A stretch of 64,000 bases of DNA from Neodontobutis hainanensis (lineage: Eukaryota; Chordata; Actinopteri; Gobiiformes; Odontobutidae). Within the stretch, counting starts at the first letter, position 1. Every line of letters starts with the position of its first letter. The stretch covers positions 1,879,501-1,943,500 of the forward strand of contig JALDNG010000048.1 of assembly GCA_024349245.1 (NCBI GenBank), written 5' to 3'. Below the pieces are notes generated by a model that had not been told where the DNA came from, searched no databases, and saw nothing but the letters and a program-made list of their open reading frames with translations. This document shows positions 51,310 to 61,071 of this stretch, piece by piece. A program made the translations under genes and the position numbers.

Positions 51310-52530
51310 TTAACTGTGGATCCAGAATATGGCGGGCAGGAACCCAAGAACGTTCTTCTGGACCATACCCCTCCCAGTCCACCAGGTACTGAATGCCTCG
51401 ACCACGGCGTCTAGATCTAAGGAGCCGTCGGGAACCGAATATGCTGGAGCACCTCCGGAGCTGGGCGGGAGGCGGGGCCTGGTGGCGGGAACCAGAGGAC
51501 TCTCCTGATGGGGCTTGATCCTGGAAACATGAAATGTTGGGTGAATTCGCATAGACCGGGGAAGCTTCAACCTTACCGCCACTGGGTTGATGATCTTCAC
51601 TATAGTGAAGGGACCAATGTATCGTGGAGCCAATTTCTTAGACTCCACTCTGAGAGGAATGTCTCTGGTGGATAGCCAGACTCGATCCCCACCTTGTACT
51701 GGGGACTCTGCTTGCGGTGGCGATTGGCTGCTGCCGAATACTGGGTGGAAGCTCGTGGGAGCAGCACGAGCCCTGTTCCATGTCCCTCTGCAACGACGGA
51801 TGAGGGCTTGAACAGACGGGACATTAGCCTCCCTCTCCTGCGCAGGGAATAGTGGGGGCTGGAATCCGTAAACGCACTGGAAAGGAGATATTCCAGTAGC
51901 TGAGCTCGTCAAGGAGTTGTGGGCGTACTCCACCCACAACAGCTGAGAGGACCAGGAGGATGGAGTTTGTCCAGCCATGCACCTCAAGGCCGACTCCATC
52001 TCCTGGTTCAACCGTTCCGTCTGGCCATTGGACTGCGGGTGAAATCCAGAGGACAAGCTGACTGTAGCCCCTAAAAGAGAACAAAACTCCCGCCAAACTG
52101 TGGACGTAAACTGGGGTCCCCGGTCCGACACAATGTCCATTGGTAGTCCGTGGATCCGAAAGACATTCTGGAGAACAAGCTCTGCCGTCTCCCTTGCTCT
52201 GCCTCTCCTTGAAGGCAACTTAGGCAGAGCTATGAGGTGAGCCATCTTCGAAAAACGGTCAATGATGGAAAGAATCACCGTGTTGCCATTTGACTCTGGT
52301 AGTCCGGTAACGAAATCCAGAGACATGTGAGACCAAGGTCTTCTGGGAACCGGAAGTGGCCGAAGAAGCCCAGATGGAGCATGATGAGATGGCTTCTGCT
52401 GGCTACAGACCGGACATGCCGTGACAAATGCCCGAACATCCTCTTCCTCCTTAGGCCACCAGAACCGCCGTTGGAGAAGAGAGTGTCCGCCGAATCCCGG
52501 GATGGCAAGCGAGTTGAGCAGTGAACCCAC
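51310..52530 (-). pseudogene. Gypsy integrase with frameshifted chromodomain
   Basis: 406 open codons. The zinc-binding half (HSLLQRRFWWPKEEE, then CPVCSQQK) precedes the DDE core with LDFVTGLPE, VSDRGPQFTS and NGQTERLNQEME. The C-terminal part has KLAPRYIGPFTIVKIINP and IHPTFHVSRIKP. After about residue 355 the frame is lost. The neighbouring frame encodes YLVDWEGYGPEERSWVP, an unmistakable chromodomain core, at about 51390-51340. Integrase would insert cDNA, and the chromodomain would guide it to chromatin marks. A single-base indel separates the two, so this may be a consensus error. Confidence 0.87.
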
Positions 52531-52639
52531 TGAAGAACCTCTGACCGCAACCCCGCAGGAACAAATAGTCTCCCCTCTGGACAGGAACTGGGGGCCGTGA
52601 TGGTGTTCAAGGCTGCTTTGACGCGCTCTTCAATGGGCC

Positions 52640-54310
52640 AGGTGGACGGCTGCTACCAGCTGGGATGGAGATAAGATGGAGGTCACCTCAGAAGATGTCT
52701 CCTCCTTCTGGAATTGCCGGAAAGTGCATCAGGTTTCTAATTTCGGGACCCTGGTCGGAATGACAAAACAAAATTAAATCGAGTAAAGAACAACGACCAA
52801 CGGGCTTGACGCGATGTCAAGCGTTTGGCTGACCGGATATATTCCAAATTCTTGTGGTCCGTCCACACAAGAAAAGGTTGTTCGGTTCCCTCCAGCCAGT
52901 GCCGCCACTCCTCCAAGGCTAGCTTAACGCCAGCAACTCCCTATTACCTACGTCGTAGTTTTGTTCAGCGGGAGACAGGCGGCGAGAAAAATAGGCACAC
53001 GGGTGTAACTTCTGGTCTGAAGTAGAAGCGTTGGGACAGAACTGCGCCTATTCCCATGTCGGAAGCATCCACCTCTCGACGAACTGACTATCAGCGTTTG
53101 GGATGATAAGCACTGGAGCTGAAGAAAACGAAGCTTCAAGTCACGGAATGCTGACTCGGCTTCACTGGACCAGAGGAACGGAACCTTGGATGAGGTAAGT
53201 GCTGTTAGAGGAGCCGCCAAGGTACTATAGCCACGGATGAAACGTCTATAGAAGTTGGCAAATCCCAAAAAGCGCTGCAGTTGCTTTCGACTGCACGGAG
53301 ATGGCCAATCCAATACTGCCGACACCTTGGAAGGGTCCATCTGAATTTCTCCTGGGCAACAATGTAACCCAGGAAAGAGACACTGGAGTGCGTGAAATTC
53401 GCATTTCTCAGCCTTGACAAAAGCGAATTCTCCAGCAGGCGTTGAAGAACTGACTGGACATGATGTACGTGTTCCTTGTGATTCTTGGAAAAGATGAGGA
53501 TATCATCCAGGTAGACAAACACGAACCGGTCGAGCATGTCCCGTAATACATCATTGACCAGGTTCTGGAAAACGGCGGAGCATTAGTCAGTCCAAAAGGC
53601 ATCACCAGATACTCATAATGGCCTGACGAGGTGTTAAATGCTGTCTTCCATTCGTCCCCTCTCGGATGCGAACCAGGTGGTATGCGTTGCGAAGATCCAA
53701 TTTGGAAAATACTGTTGCCCCCTCCAGGAGTTCAAAAGCGGAGGTCAAAGAGGAAGCGGATACCTGTTCTTTACGGTGATCTCGTTAAGTCCACGGTAAT
53801 CAATGCAAGGTCGGAGAGTCTTGTCTTTCTTCCCCACAAAGAAAAACCCTGCCCCGCTGGTGATGAAGACGGCCTGATAATTCCAGCTGCCAACGCATCT
53901 TTAATGTAAAGGTCCATGGCCTCTCTTTCAGGAGCGGATAAGGAATATAATCGGCCTCTAGGAGGTGAGGTGCCCGGAAGCAAGTCAATAGCACAGTCAT
54001 ATGGCCGATGCGGCGGTAAGGCTGTGGCTTTAGCCTTATTAAAGACCTCCTTATAATCCTGGTACTCCTGGGAGCGTTGGCGGTAGAGAGGATACAGGTG
54101 TACCAGGTAGCGGTTTGGGTACTCCGCTGACTGAAGACAAACAGAGTGACAAGAATGACTCCACCCCAGTATTGCCCCAGTGTCCCAATCAATGTGAGGA
54201 TTATGGCGTCGCAACCAGGGATAGCCCAAAATCAATGGAATCTCTGAAGAATGAATTAGGAAAAATTCAAGGGTCTCCTGATGGTTCCCAGAGATCAGTA
54301 GACCCACGGG
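52640..54310 (-). pseudogene. Gypsy protease fragment, RT and RNase H
   Basis: It begins inside the protease (IPLILGYPWLRRHNPHIDW; the catalytic DSG part is missing). It continues through the RT N-terminus (EREAMDLYIKDALAAGIIRPS) to FVYLDDILIFSKN (catalytic YLDD near 53500). The thumb and connection follow (LQRFLGFANFYRRFIRGYS near 53250), then degraded RNase H down to about 52640. At least five frame changes. Sequence between RNase H and integrase is shortened. Confidence 0.82.
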
Positions 54311-54361
54311 ACTGGTCCGGTGAATCGATTAATTACTTTCTCTGCTTTGGCTGAGTCCATC
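54311..54361 (-). pseudogene. Gypsy gag remnant
   Basis: An ATG about 16 bases inside the 5' LTR starts MDSAKAEKVINRF, the usual place for a Gypsy gag start. It runs only about 20 codons before joining protease sequence. Most of gag and the front of the protease are therefore deleted. Confidence 0.65.
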
Positions 54362-54364
54362 TTG

Positions 54365-54376
54365 GCCAGATCGTTC
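54365..54376 (-). promoter_or_regulatory. Self-priming primer binding site
   Basis: Adjacent to the 5' LTR. In element sense it reads GAACGATCTGGC, the exact 12-base complement of GCCAGATCGTTC within the same LTR (plus strand 55011-55022). No tRNA-like CCA terminus is present. Confidence 0.75.
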
Positions 54377-55164
54377 TGTAATGTGGGACTGAGGACTCAA
54401 ATGCGCAAAAGACAGTGAAGGTAAGTGATTCTTTATTTAAGTACAGATAGTGACAGGAAGCTGGATAGGAGATCTGAGACTGTAGTCCGTGCGGAGAAAC
54501 TGCACTGGTGGCTGCAGTGAAGTCGTGAACTGGAACCAAGCCGATGAGCTGGACCAAGAGTTGGAGTTGAATAGTGGAGCTAAACCGAGACCTGGTGCCG
54601 GGCGGTGACGGAAGACCAAGCCGGGAAGCTGGGCTGAGAGTTGGCGTGAGCCGTAGAGCTGCGCCGAAGCCTGGAGCCGAGCCGGTGACAGAAGACCCAG
54701 CCGGGAAGCTGGGCTGAGAGTTGGCGTGAGCCGTAGAACTGCGCCGAAGCCTGGAGCCGAGCCGGTGATAGGAGACCAAGCCGAGATGCGGAGCTGAGCG
54801 TTGGCGTGAGCCGTAGAGCTGCGCCGAAGCCTGGTGCCGAGCCGGTGACTGGAGACCAAGCCGAGGGACTGGGCTGCTAGCTGGAATCCAAACCTGAGAC
54901 CTGGAACGAGGACTGAGGCGAGGGCTGGAGCGAGGGCTGGAGCGAGGGCTGGAGCGAGGGCTGGAATAAGAGCTGGAATATACGCTGGAAACATTCACAC
55001 AAAGTCTGCTGAACGATCTGGCAGGGAAGAGGTGGAAAGGAGCGGTATAAATACCTCACTGATGGTAATAGATTGCAGGTGCTTGGGACAGGTGGCAGTG
55101 ATGAGATGAAGGAAGGAGAAGGAAAGTGGAGCGGATCCCTGAGGGAGACGGAGTGGATCTGACA
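54377..55164 (-). repeat. 5' LTR of the chromodomain Gypsy
   Basis: 788 bp. It differs from the 3' LTR mainly by one extra GAGCGAGGGCTG unit and a missing C, which implies a recent insertion. Confidence 0.93.
55022..55053 (-). promoter_or_regulatory. TATA box and predicted RNA start of the chromodomain Gypsy
   Basis: TATTTATA on the minus strand (55053-55046) lies 31 bases upstream of GCCAGATCGTTC (starting at 55022). The predicted RNA 5' end therefore falls at the self-primer sequence. Confidence 0.65.
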
Positions 55165-55169
55165 CTTGC

Positions 55170-55852
55170 GGGTTATCTCTCCCCGGGACATCATCCTCCC
55201 TGAGAAAACCTACACTCCCCAACAAGCCATGCCGGTTCACATCATCACTGGTGGGGAAGGCTTTCCAGGCGGCAGGTCAGACTGGTGCAGCACTGCACAC
55301 CATGGCGGTTTTGCAGGCATACCAGGCTGAGCTGCTCAAAGATTTGAGCACAAGGGGTACTGTGGACGAGGACGCGTTTTCTGAGCTAAGCCGTGCCACA
55401 GACCTCTCTCTCCATGCAACTAAGCAGACGGCCCGCGCTATTGGCCGTTCCATGTCTGCTTTGGTTGCGACTGAAAGACATCTGTGGCTTAACCTCACAG
55501 GCATCAGAGAGAAGGACCGCACCTTCCTCCTGGATGCACCCATCTCGCCTTCCAGTCTTTTTGGCGCGGTAGACTCCGTCGCCACTAAGACTCCGTCGCC
55601 ACTAAGTTCCGCGAGGCAAAACGCTACGAGGAGGCGTTTGTGAGGTTCCTTCCTCGCCGTGCTCAGCAGCCGGGACCATCGGCCACCCAGTCCCGGCCAG
55701 GTCCAGCCCCTTCAAGAGAAAAGCGGGCTGCCCAGAAGGAGAGTGTGGCGAATCGTGCCCCCTCGTAAGGACTGGGAGCGGATTCTCGCACTGCTCAAAA
55801 GAGAATGGACCTGCGGAATATTATCACCGCCAAGAAGCAGAGGTCCTGAAAT
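55170..55852 (+). pseudogene. DIRS gag-like ORF1, 3' half (unit 3)
   Basis: The C-terminal Gag half (FQAAGQTGAALHTMAVLQAY, ATERHLWLNLTGI) is open at 55251-55643. The shared 17-bp duplication (55572-55605) breaks the basic tail. Confidence 0.84.
55572..55605 (+). repeat. 17-bp tandem duplication in DIRS gag (unit 3)
   Basis: Same duplication as 19953-19986. Confidence 0.93.
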
Positions 55853-56047
55853 TGGCGCGCCATGGCGCGGGGTGTACTCCCACCGGGTGGGGCACAACAA
55901 AATCCAACAGAGTCTAAAGACTCCATGTTGGCAACCCCAGGAGCCCGCTGTTTTTCTCCGCCGCCACTGGCGTTCGGGAGCAACAGTCTCCAGCGCAATG
56001 ATAAGTGTCGGACGTCGCGCCTTGGTTCAGGACGGCGGGTGTCTTAC

Positions 56048-57920
56048 ATCCCCAAAAACGCGGCGGCAAAACTACTGCCCCTTGCAGAGAAACTGGCAGC
56101 ATGGATGCTACTGCCAAATATCTCCCCGTGGGTAATAAGGACTGTGGCCAAAGGCTACAGAATTCAGTTCGCCCATCGTCCTCCGCGTTTCAACGGCGTG
56201 GTCACCACATCCGTGAAACCGGAACGAGCCCATGTATTGACACAGGAACTGCAGGTTCTGCTGGACAAACGGGCCATAGAACGTGTTCCCCCACCAGACA
56301 GACAAACCGGGTTTTACAGCCGATATTTTCTAGTTCCGAAAAAAGATGGGGGACTGCGCCCGATTTTAGACCTCCGCGGGTTAAACCGCTACCTCAAAGC
56401 ATTGAGATTCAAAATGCTCACAATAAAAATGATTGTGTCCCAGATCCGATTAGGCGACTGGTTTATCACCATCGATCTGAAGGACGCATATTTTCACATA
56501 AAAATCCTGCCACAGCACAGAAAGTTCCTGAGGTTCGCTTTCGGGGGCGAAGCGTACCAGTATCGGGTTCTTCCGTTCGGCCTGGCCTTGTCACCCCGTA
56601 CATATACAAAATGCATGGATGCAGCCTTGGCTCCTTGCGACTCCAGGGCATCCGCATTTTGAATTACATAGACGACTGGCTGATATTAGCTCAGTCTCAG
56701 GAGCTAGTGCTTCGACATCGGGATGTCGTCCCTAGCTCATCTCAACTCTCTAGGCTTGAGACTCAACGCCGAGAAGAGCGTTCTCTCGGCCGCCCAGAGG
56801 ACAACATATCTAGGGGTTGTTTGGGACTCAACCAAGATGCAGGCACATCTGTCTCCTGCACGTGTCAGGTCCATTCTAACTACCCTGAAAGCTATTAGGC
56901 TAGTCCAGGAAGTGACTGTGCACTTCTTTCAAAGAATATTGGGTCTCATGGCATCTGCATCCACGGTAATTCCTTTGGGCCTTCTGCACATGAGACCATT
57001 TCAGCTGTGGCTCAGAGCCAGGGGGTTTCATCCAAGGGCCAACCCCCTGAAGCATATAAGGGTTACGCGCCGAGGGCTTCGTACCCTAGCTATGTGGTTC
57101 AGACCCCAGTTTCTCACTTTGGGTCCCACCCTAGGTCCATGTTGTCGTCGCATGATGCTAACGACAGATGCATCCTCACGGGCTGGGGCGCGGTCTTAGA
57201 TGGCCGTCCAGCTCAAGGGATATGGAGAGGCCATCTTCTCACATGGCACATCAATTGCCTCGAGATGAAGGCTGTATTTCTGGCCCTGAAATACTTCCTC
57301 CAGCAGCTAAGGGGCTACCATGTCCTAGTACAAGTAGACAGCACAGCGGTGGTCTCTTACATAAATCGTCAGGGCGGACTGCGGTCGTGCCGCTTGAACA
57401 AGCTAGCGCAGCAGGTGCTGCTTTGGGCTCAGGACAAGTTCCTGTCCCTCAGGCCGATTTATATCCCGGCGCATGAATGTGGGAGCAGATTTATTGTCCA
57501 GACAAGCGGTAACACAAGGGGAGTGGAAACTCCACCCAGAGGTAGTGAGCCAAATTTGGGAAAGATTTTACGAAGCAGAGGTGGACCTCTTTGCTTCACA
57601 GCAGAAGGCACAATGTCCTCTCTACTTCTCTCTGACTCCTCCAGCTCCTGGGTCTGGACGCAATGGCCCATGTGTGGCCCAGACTCCGCCTTTATGCATT
57701 TCCCCCGGTGGCTCTTCTCCCGGGAGTCCTGGCGAAGGTCCGTCAACGGGGGTTGCGCCTCTTACTAGTAGCGCCCCGTTGGCCGACCAGAGTGTGGTTC
57801 TCAGGCCTAATATCTCTCCTCGACGGCTCGCCATGGCGATTCCGACCAGGAGGGATCTCCTCTCTCAGGCACAGGGGACAGTGTTTCATCCCCGGCCCGA
57901 GCTCTGGAATCTTTAGGTCT
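56048..57920 (+). pseudogene. DIRS RT, RNase H and methylase-like domain (unit 3)
   Basis: This is the longest RT stretch of the three units: continuous from KLLPLAEKLAAWMLLPNIS through TGFYSRYFLVPKKDGGLRP and ITIDLKDAYFHIKIL, up to a one-base loss at about 56635. YIDDWLILAQ follows in the next frame (about 56665). Another shift near 56730 leads to the thumb (56723-57199). RNase H is open at 57007-57470 with LTGWGAVL, VQVDSTAVVSYINRQGG. Shifts near 57470 and 57650 then separate the methylase-like part. Confidence 0.85.
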
Positions 57921-57959
57921 GGCCCCTGAGGGGGACCAATTAAGAGACGTCGGGCTCCC

Positions 57960-58960
57960 AGCCCCTGTTGTAGAGACTATTTTGAGTGCTAGGTCTCCCT
58001 CTACTAGGAGAACATATGCCTGCAAATGGCGTGTCTTTGATGCCTGGTGTGCTACACACCATACAGACCCAGTCCACTGCCAGATTGTTTCAGTGTTGGA
58101 GTTTCTGCAGGACAAACTGTCCTCGGGCACTAATCCTAGCACACTCAGGGTTTTGTGGCCGCCATTTCGGCTTGCCACGTCCTGATTGACGGGGTCTCGA
58201 TAGGGAGACACCCTCTGGTTGCCCGCTTCATTCGAGGGGCCAAGCGGTTGAGACCACACACTAGAGCTAGAGTTCCTTCCTGGGACCTAGCTATAGTACT
58301 GGAGGGCTTAGTAAGCACTCCTTTTGAACCACTAGAGTCAGCGCCTGTCAGGTTTCTGACTCTAAAGATGGTTCTTCTGGCGGCCATTACCACTCTCAAG
58401 AGGGTTGGAGATTTGCAGGCTCTGTCAGTTTTGCCCTCTTGCCTAGACTTTGCCCCTGGGCTAGTCAAAGCCATTTTGCATCCTCACCCTAACTATCTTC
58501 CAAAAGTTCCATTCTCGACCATAAATCCGGTCATTCTTGAAGCCTTCTGTCCTCCGCCATTTACAACACCGGAGCAGGAGAGACTTCACTTACTGTGTCC
58601 AGTACGTGCCCTCCAGACCTATGTCCATCGCACTAGCCAGTGGCGTAAGTCCGAACAGCTATTTATATGCTACGGGGGCTGCAAGCTGGGGGTGGCAGCT
58701 ACCAGACAGACTATATCACGTTGGGTGAGGGATGCCATTGCCCTGGCCTATGAGGTCAAACTTCGCCCATAGGTGTAAGGGCTCATTCTAATAGAGGTGT
58801 TGCAGCTTCAACAGCTTTAGCAAAAGGTGCCCCTCTGCAGCAAGTTTGTGATGCGGCAGGCTGGTCCTCCCCGCACACATTCATTAGATTCTATAGCTTG
58901 GATGTTCATGCTACTCCGGGCTCGCATGTCCTTGAGTCATCATCCCAAAATTGTTTTTGA
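57960..58960 (+). pseudogene. DIRS tyrosine recombinase (unit 3)
   Basis: The best recombinase copy. The N-terminal domain (STRRTYACKWRVFDAWC, VLEFLQDKLSSGTNPS) is open at 57982-58185, then 205 codons (58155-58772) with TLKRVGDLQALSV. Nine bases near 58755 (GCGCTGGTC in the other units) are missing. HxxR (RAHSNRGVA) and RFYSLDV follow in another frame to the stop at 58958-58960. Confidence 0.85.
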
Positions 58961-60030
58961 GACCTCTTTTGTGTTGTGCACACTTCACAACCCGGGGGGT
59001 TTTGAGAGAGAGAGCAGGCAGGTGCATTGTGGTTGTGTTCATCTATAAGCTACGGCAGCATAGTATTATCGGTTTGGCTGGTCAAGTGGGAAATACTGTG
59101 TTTGATTGGATATGAACACTTGCTCCTCAGAGTACAAGTGTCCGTGGGCGAGTACTTCTTTTTCCTTTGTACCGGTAATGCACATATCTTTGCTTTGTCT
59201 ACGAACAGGGGCAGAAACATCAGCTTTACCAATATAATGGAATCACTGAGTCACACACTGCAGAATTATTGTGTCCCATCTTCTGCTGAAAGAGCAAACA
59301 AAACTTGGGTTTACTGTAGCATTGCGGTGGATTTTTCAGTTGTATTGCTTTTGAAGTAGTACACATTTGTTTGTAAGTGTGCCTGTTAAAGATTGTAGCA
59401 ATGGATAGTAGCAAATAACTAAAAAATAAAAGTGGACAATGTTATACATAATAGTTGGGTGTGTGTAGTTTGGGTTTTTGGGCGTATGTTCTCTTGTCTG
59501 TAAACAAACCTAGTGGAAACAGATGCAATGGTAATTTTACTTGGGTGAAAACTGATTTGTGTTTGACTATATACAGCCTTATTTTACACAGTGCACCAAT
59601 AATGCTCTATTTTTTTGTCATTGTTGTATATAAACATTTTTACAAAATTTATGGATTTGTGAGTAAACTGAATTTATATGTAGTGGAGACTGTCCACATT
59701 GAGAAATAAATGGCAGTCGGACATTGGAAAGCATCCCATTATTTCTGAGCATGATTACAGAAGTATTAGACATATTTGTATTTAATATTTTGAGTGGCTA
59801 CGCAATTTAGGCGCAACCCCTACCTTCATGGACTAATATATTGTCTTTTATGTTTTTAGAAAGAGTTGTATATTGTAGTCTTCTCGAGGCAGGTTAGTTA
59901 TGGTTATGAAGAGTACCTTGTATGTAGTATTTATGTGTCAGACTGAAAACATGAGTCCTAGTTTTAATTTGGTATGTGTCAAATTCCACTGTTTTATGTT
60001 TTAACATTTTGAATATAACATTTTACATTA
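58961..60030. other. Unassigned 3' spacer (unit 3) and array right boundary
   Basis: Counterpart of 23355-24414. Homology ends at TTTATGG (60031-60037); a different flank starts with CCAATAC. Confidence 0.7.
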
Positions 60031-60037
60031 TTTATGG

Positions 60038-60552
60038 CCAATACATATCTGTTTACATATAAATGTCATGATAAAATTGCTAAATATTTGTTCAGACCTG
60101 AGGGATTTTTACATGTAATAATGAAGAGATACATTTATAATTCTTGTGACAGTCCCAGTTATGTGTGAATTGAAATGGCTTGAGGTTTTCATTATCTAAC
60201 ATTGTGATAACGCTGAAGGAAGACAAATTGTATTGAATCTCAAACTTCCTTTTACTTTATTAAATATTTAAAATTGTTAGCTCTGGCTTCTTCTTAGATG
60301 TGTTAGATTTATTTGACCCACACTGTTCTTCTGACAGTGTTCATTTCAGTGCTCCATGCTTCTGCTGCAGAAAGCTTTCAGAAATCTACAAAGACAAAAA
60401 TACATATACATATTGAGACTCTACAATAACATATTGAACTACTACCAACTATCATAATGTTACCTTTTTTTTAAAGAAAGCATTCCTTCGCACTGTGCTC
60501 CTCCCTCATGGTTCTGGAAACAAATCCAGGGAACATTTCAGTGCTTCCTGTC
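60038..60552. other. Unassigned AT-rich right flank
   Basis: Single-copy in this window. No gene or repeat recognised. Confidence 0.55.
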
Positions 60553-60662
60553 AATCATTCATTAATTTTCTTCCACTTAGTCCAGTTAGTGGTCGCAGGT
60601 GACTGGAGCCTATCCCAGCAGCTTTGGGGCTGAGGTGGGATACACACTGGACACTTAGATAA
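60553..60662 (+). repeat. L2/Maui-like LINE 3' tail fragment
   Basis: Contains the fish-wide signature GACTGGAGCCTATCCCAGC followed by a tail resembling GGTGGGATACACACTGGACA. Family assignment is from memory of fish L2/Maui and related SINE tails. Confidence 0.6.
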
Positions 60663-61071
60663 CAGACATTAAGTTAAGTTAGTATTCTGTAATACACAAA
60701 ATAAGGCTTAAATCAGATCCGTCCATCAGTCCAATTACTGCTCATGGTTTGTTTGCCACATGTAGGTAGTTTCTTACTTTTGCTTTTTTTGCAGCATCGT
60801 GACTGTCAAGGAGTTGGCGCTGAACAGCAGATGACTGGCACTGGACCTAAAGACATGTAAATACAAGTTTAGAAACACTTAATAACCATCATTACATACG
60901 TTACCTGTTTGTACATTTCTTTCATTGTGTCTCTTTCTGTTCTCTCTGGATAACACACGAACTGAGAGACAAGGGTCAAATGCACTGAGGGACTGTTGTG
61001 AGAGAGAGAGAAAAAGTAACAACATCAAAAAAAGAGTGACTTTTTCCAAAGTTTGTCACAAACATATGGTT
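60663..61071. other. Unassigned sequence downstream of the minus-strand gene
   Basis: No feature supported. It would hold the 3' untranslated region of the gene at 61072-62447, but no canonical AATAAA on the minus strand was noticed close to the stop. Confidence 0.45.

Larger units (their letters stand above)
50460..55164 (-). mobile_element. Chromodomain Ty3/Gypsy element of Tf1/sushi type, gag-deleted
   Basis: LTRs at 50460-51236 and 54377-55164 are flanked by an exact 5-bp target duplication, CTTGC (50455-50459 and 55165-55169). It is inserted in the unit 3 DIRS gag. The minus-strand order is gag remnant, protease fragment, RT, RNase H, integrase, chromodomain (the normal order, unlike the Gmr1 element). 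The primer site is complementary to the element's own predicted RNA 5' end, indicating self-priming as known for Tf1/sushi. Nearly all of gag is missing. Confidence 0.92.
55165..58960 (+). mobile_element. Second DIRS-family retrotransposon, 3' part (unit 3)
   Basis: Continues the gag interrupted at 50459 and runs through RT, RNase H, methylase-like and recombinase regions collinear with units 1 and 2. The right inverted repeat was not found. Confidence 0.85.
5986..60037. repeat. Three-unit direct tandem array of 16-20 kb units
   Basis: The same ordered series recurs three times in direct orientation, starting at 5986, 24423 and 44091: hAT-like element with nested hAT, coiled-coil gene, DIRS element, 3' spacer. 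Shared sequence is nearly identical between units, including non-coding spacers. Differences are private insertions (Gmr1 in units 1 and 2, solo LTR in unit 2, Gypsy in unit 3), a few deletions and many small homopolymer indels. The final unit ends at 60037, where the shared sequence stops at TTTATGG and a new flank (CCAATAC) begins. Confidence 0.95.
44091..60037. repeat. Array unit 3
   Basis: This unit is 15.9 kb. It lacks the Gmr1 element and keeps the uninterrupted target site (TTGAT at 48989-48993). It has deletions of about 211 bp (junction near 49396) and 1,053 bp (junction near 49651). It carries a 4.7 kb chromodomain Gypsy (50460-55164) inside the DIRS gag. Confidence 0.93.

Noticed and set aside
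51587..51811. Short plus-strand frames across the Gypsy integrase
   Set aside because: Antisense shadows of a well-supported minus-strand integrase.
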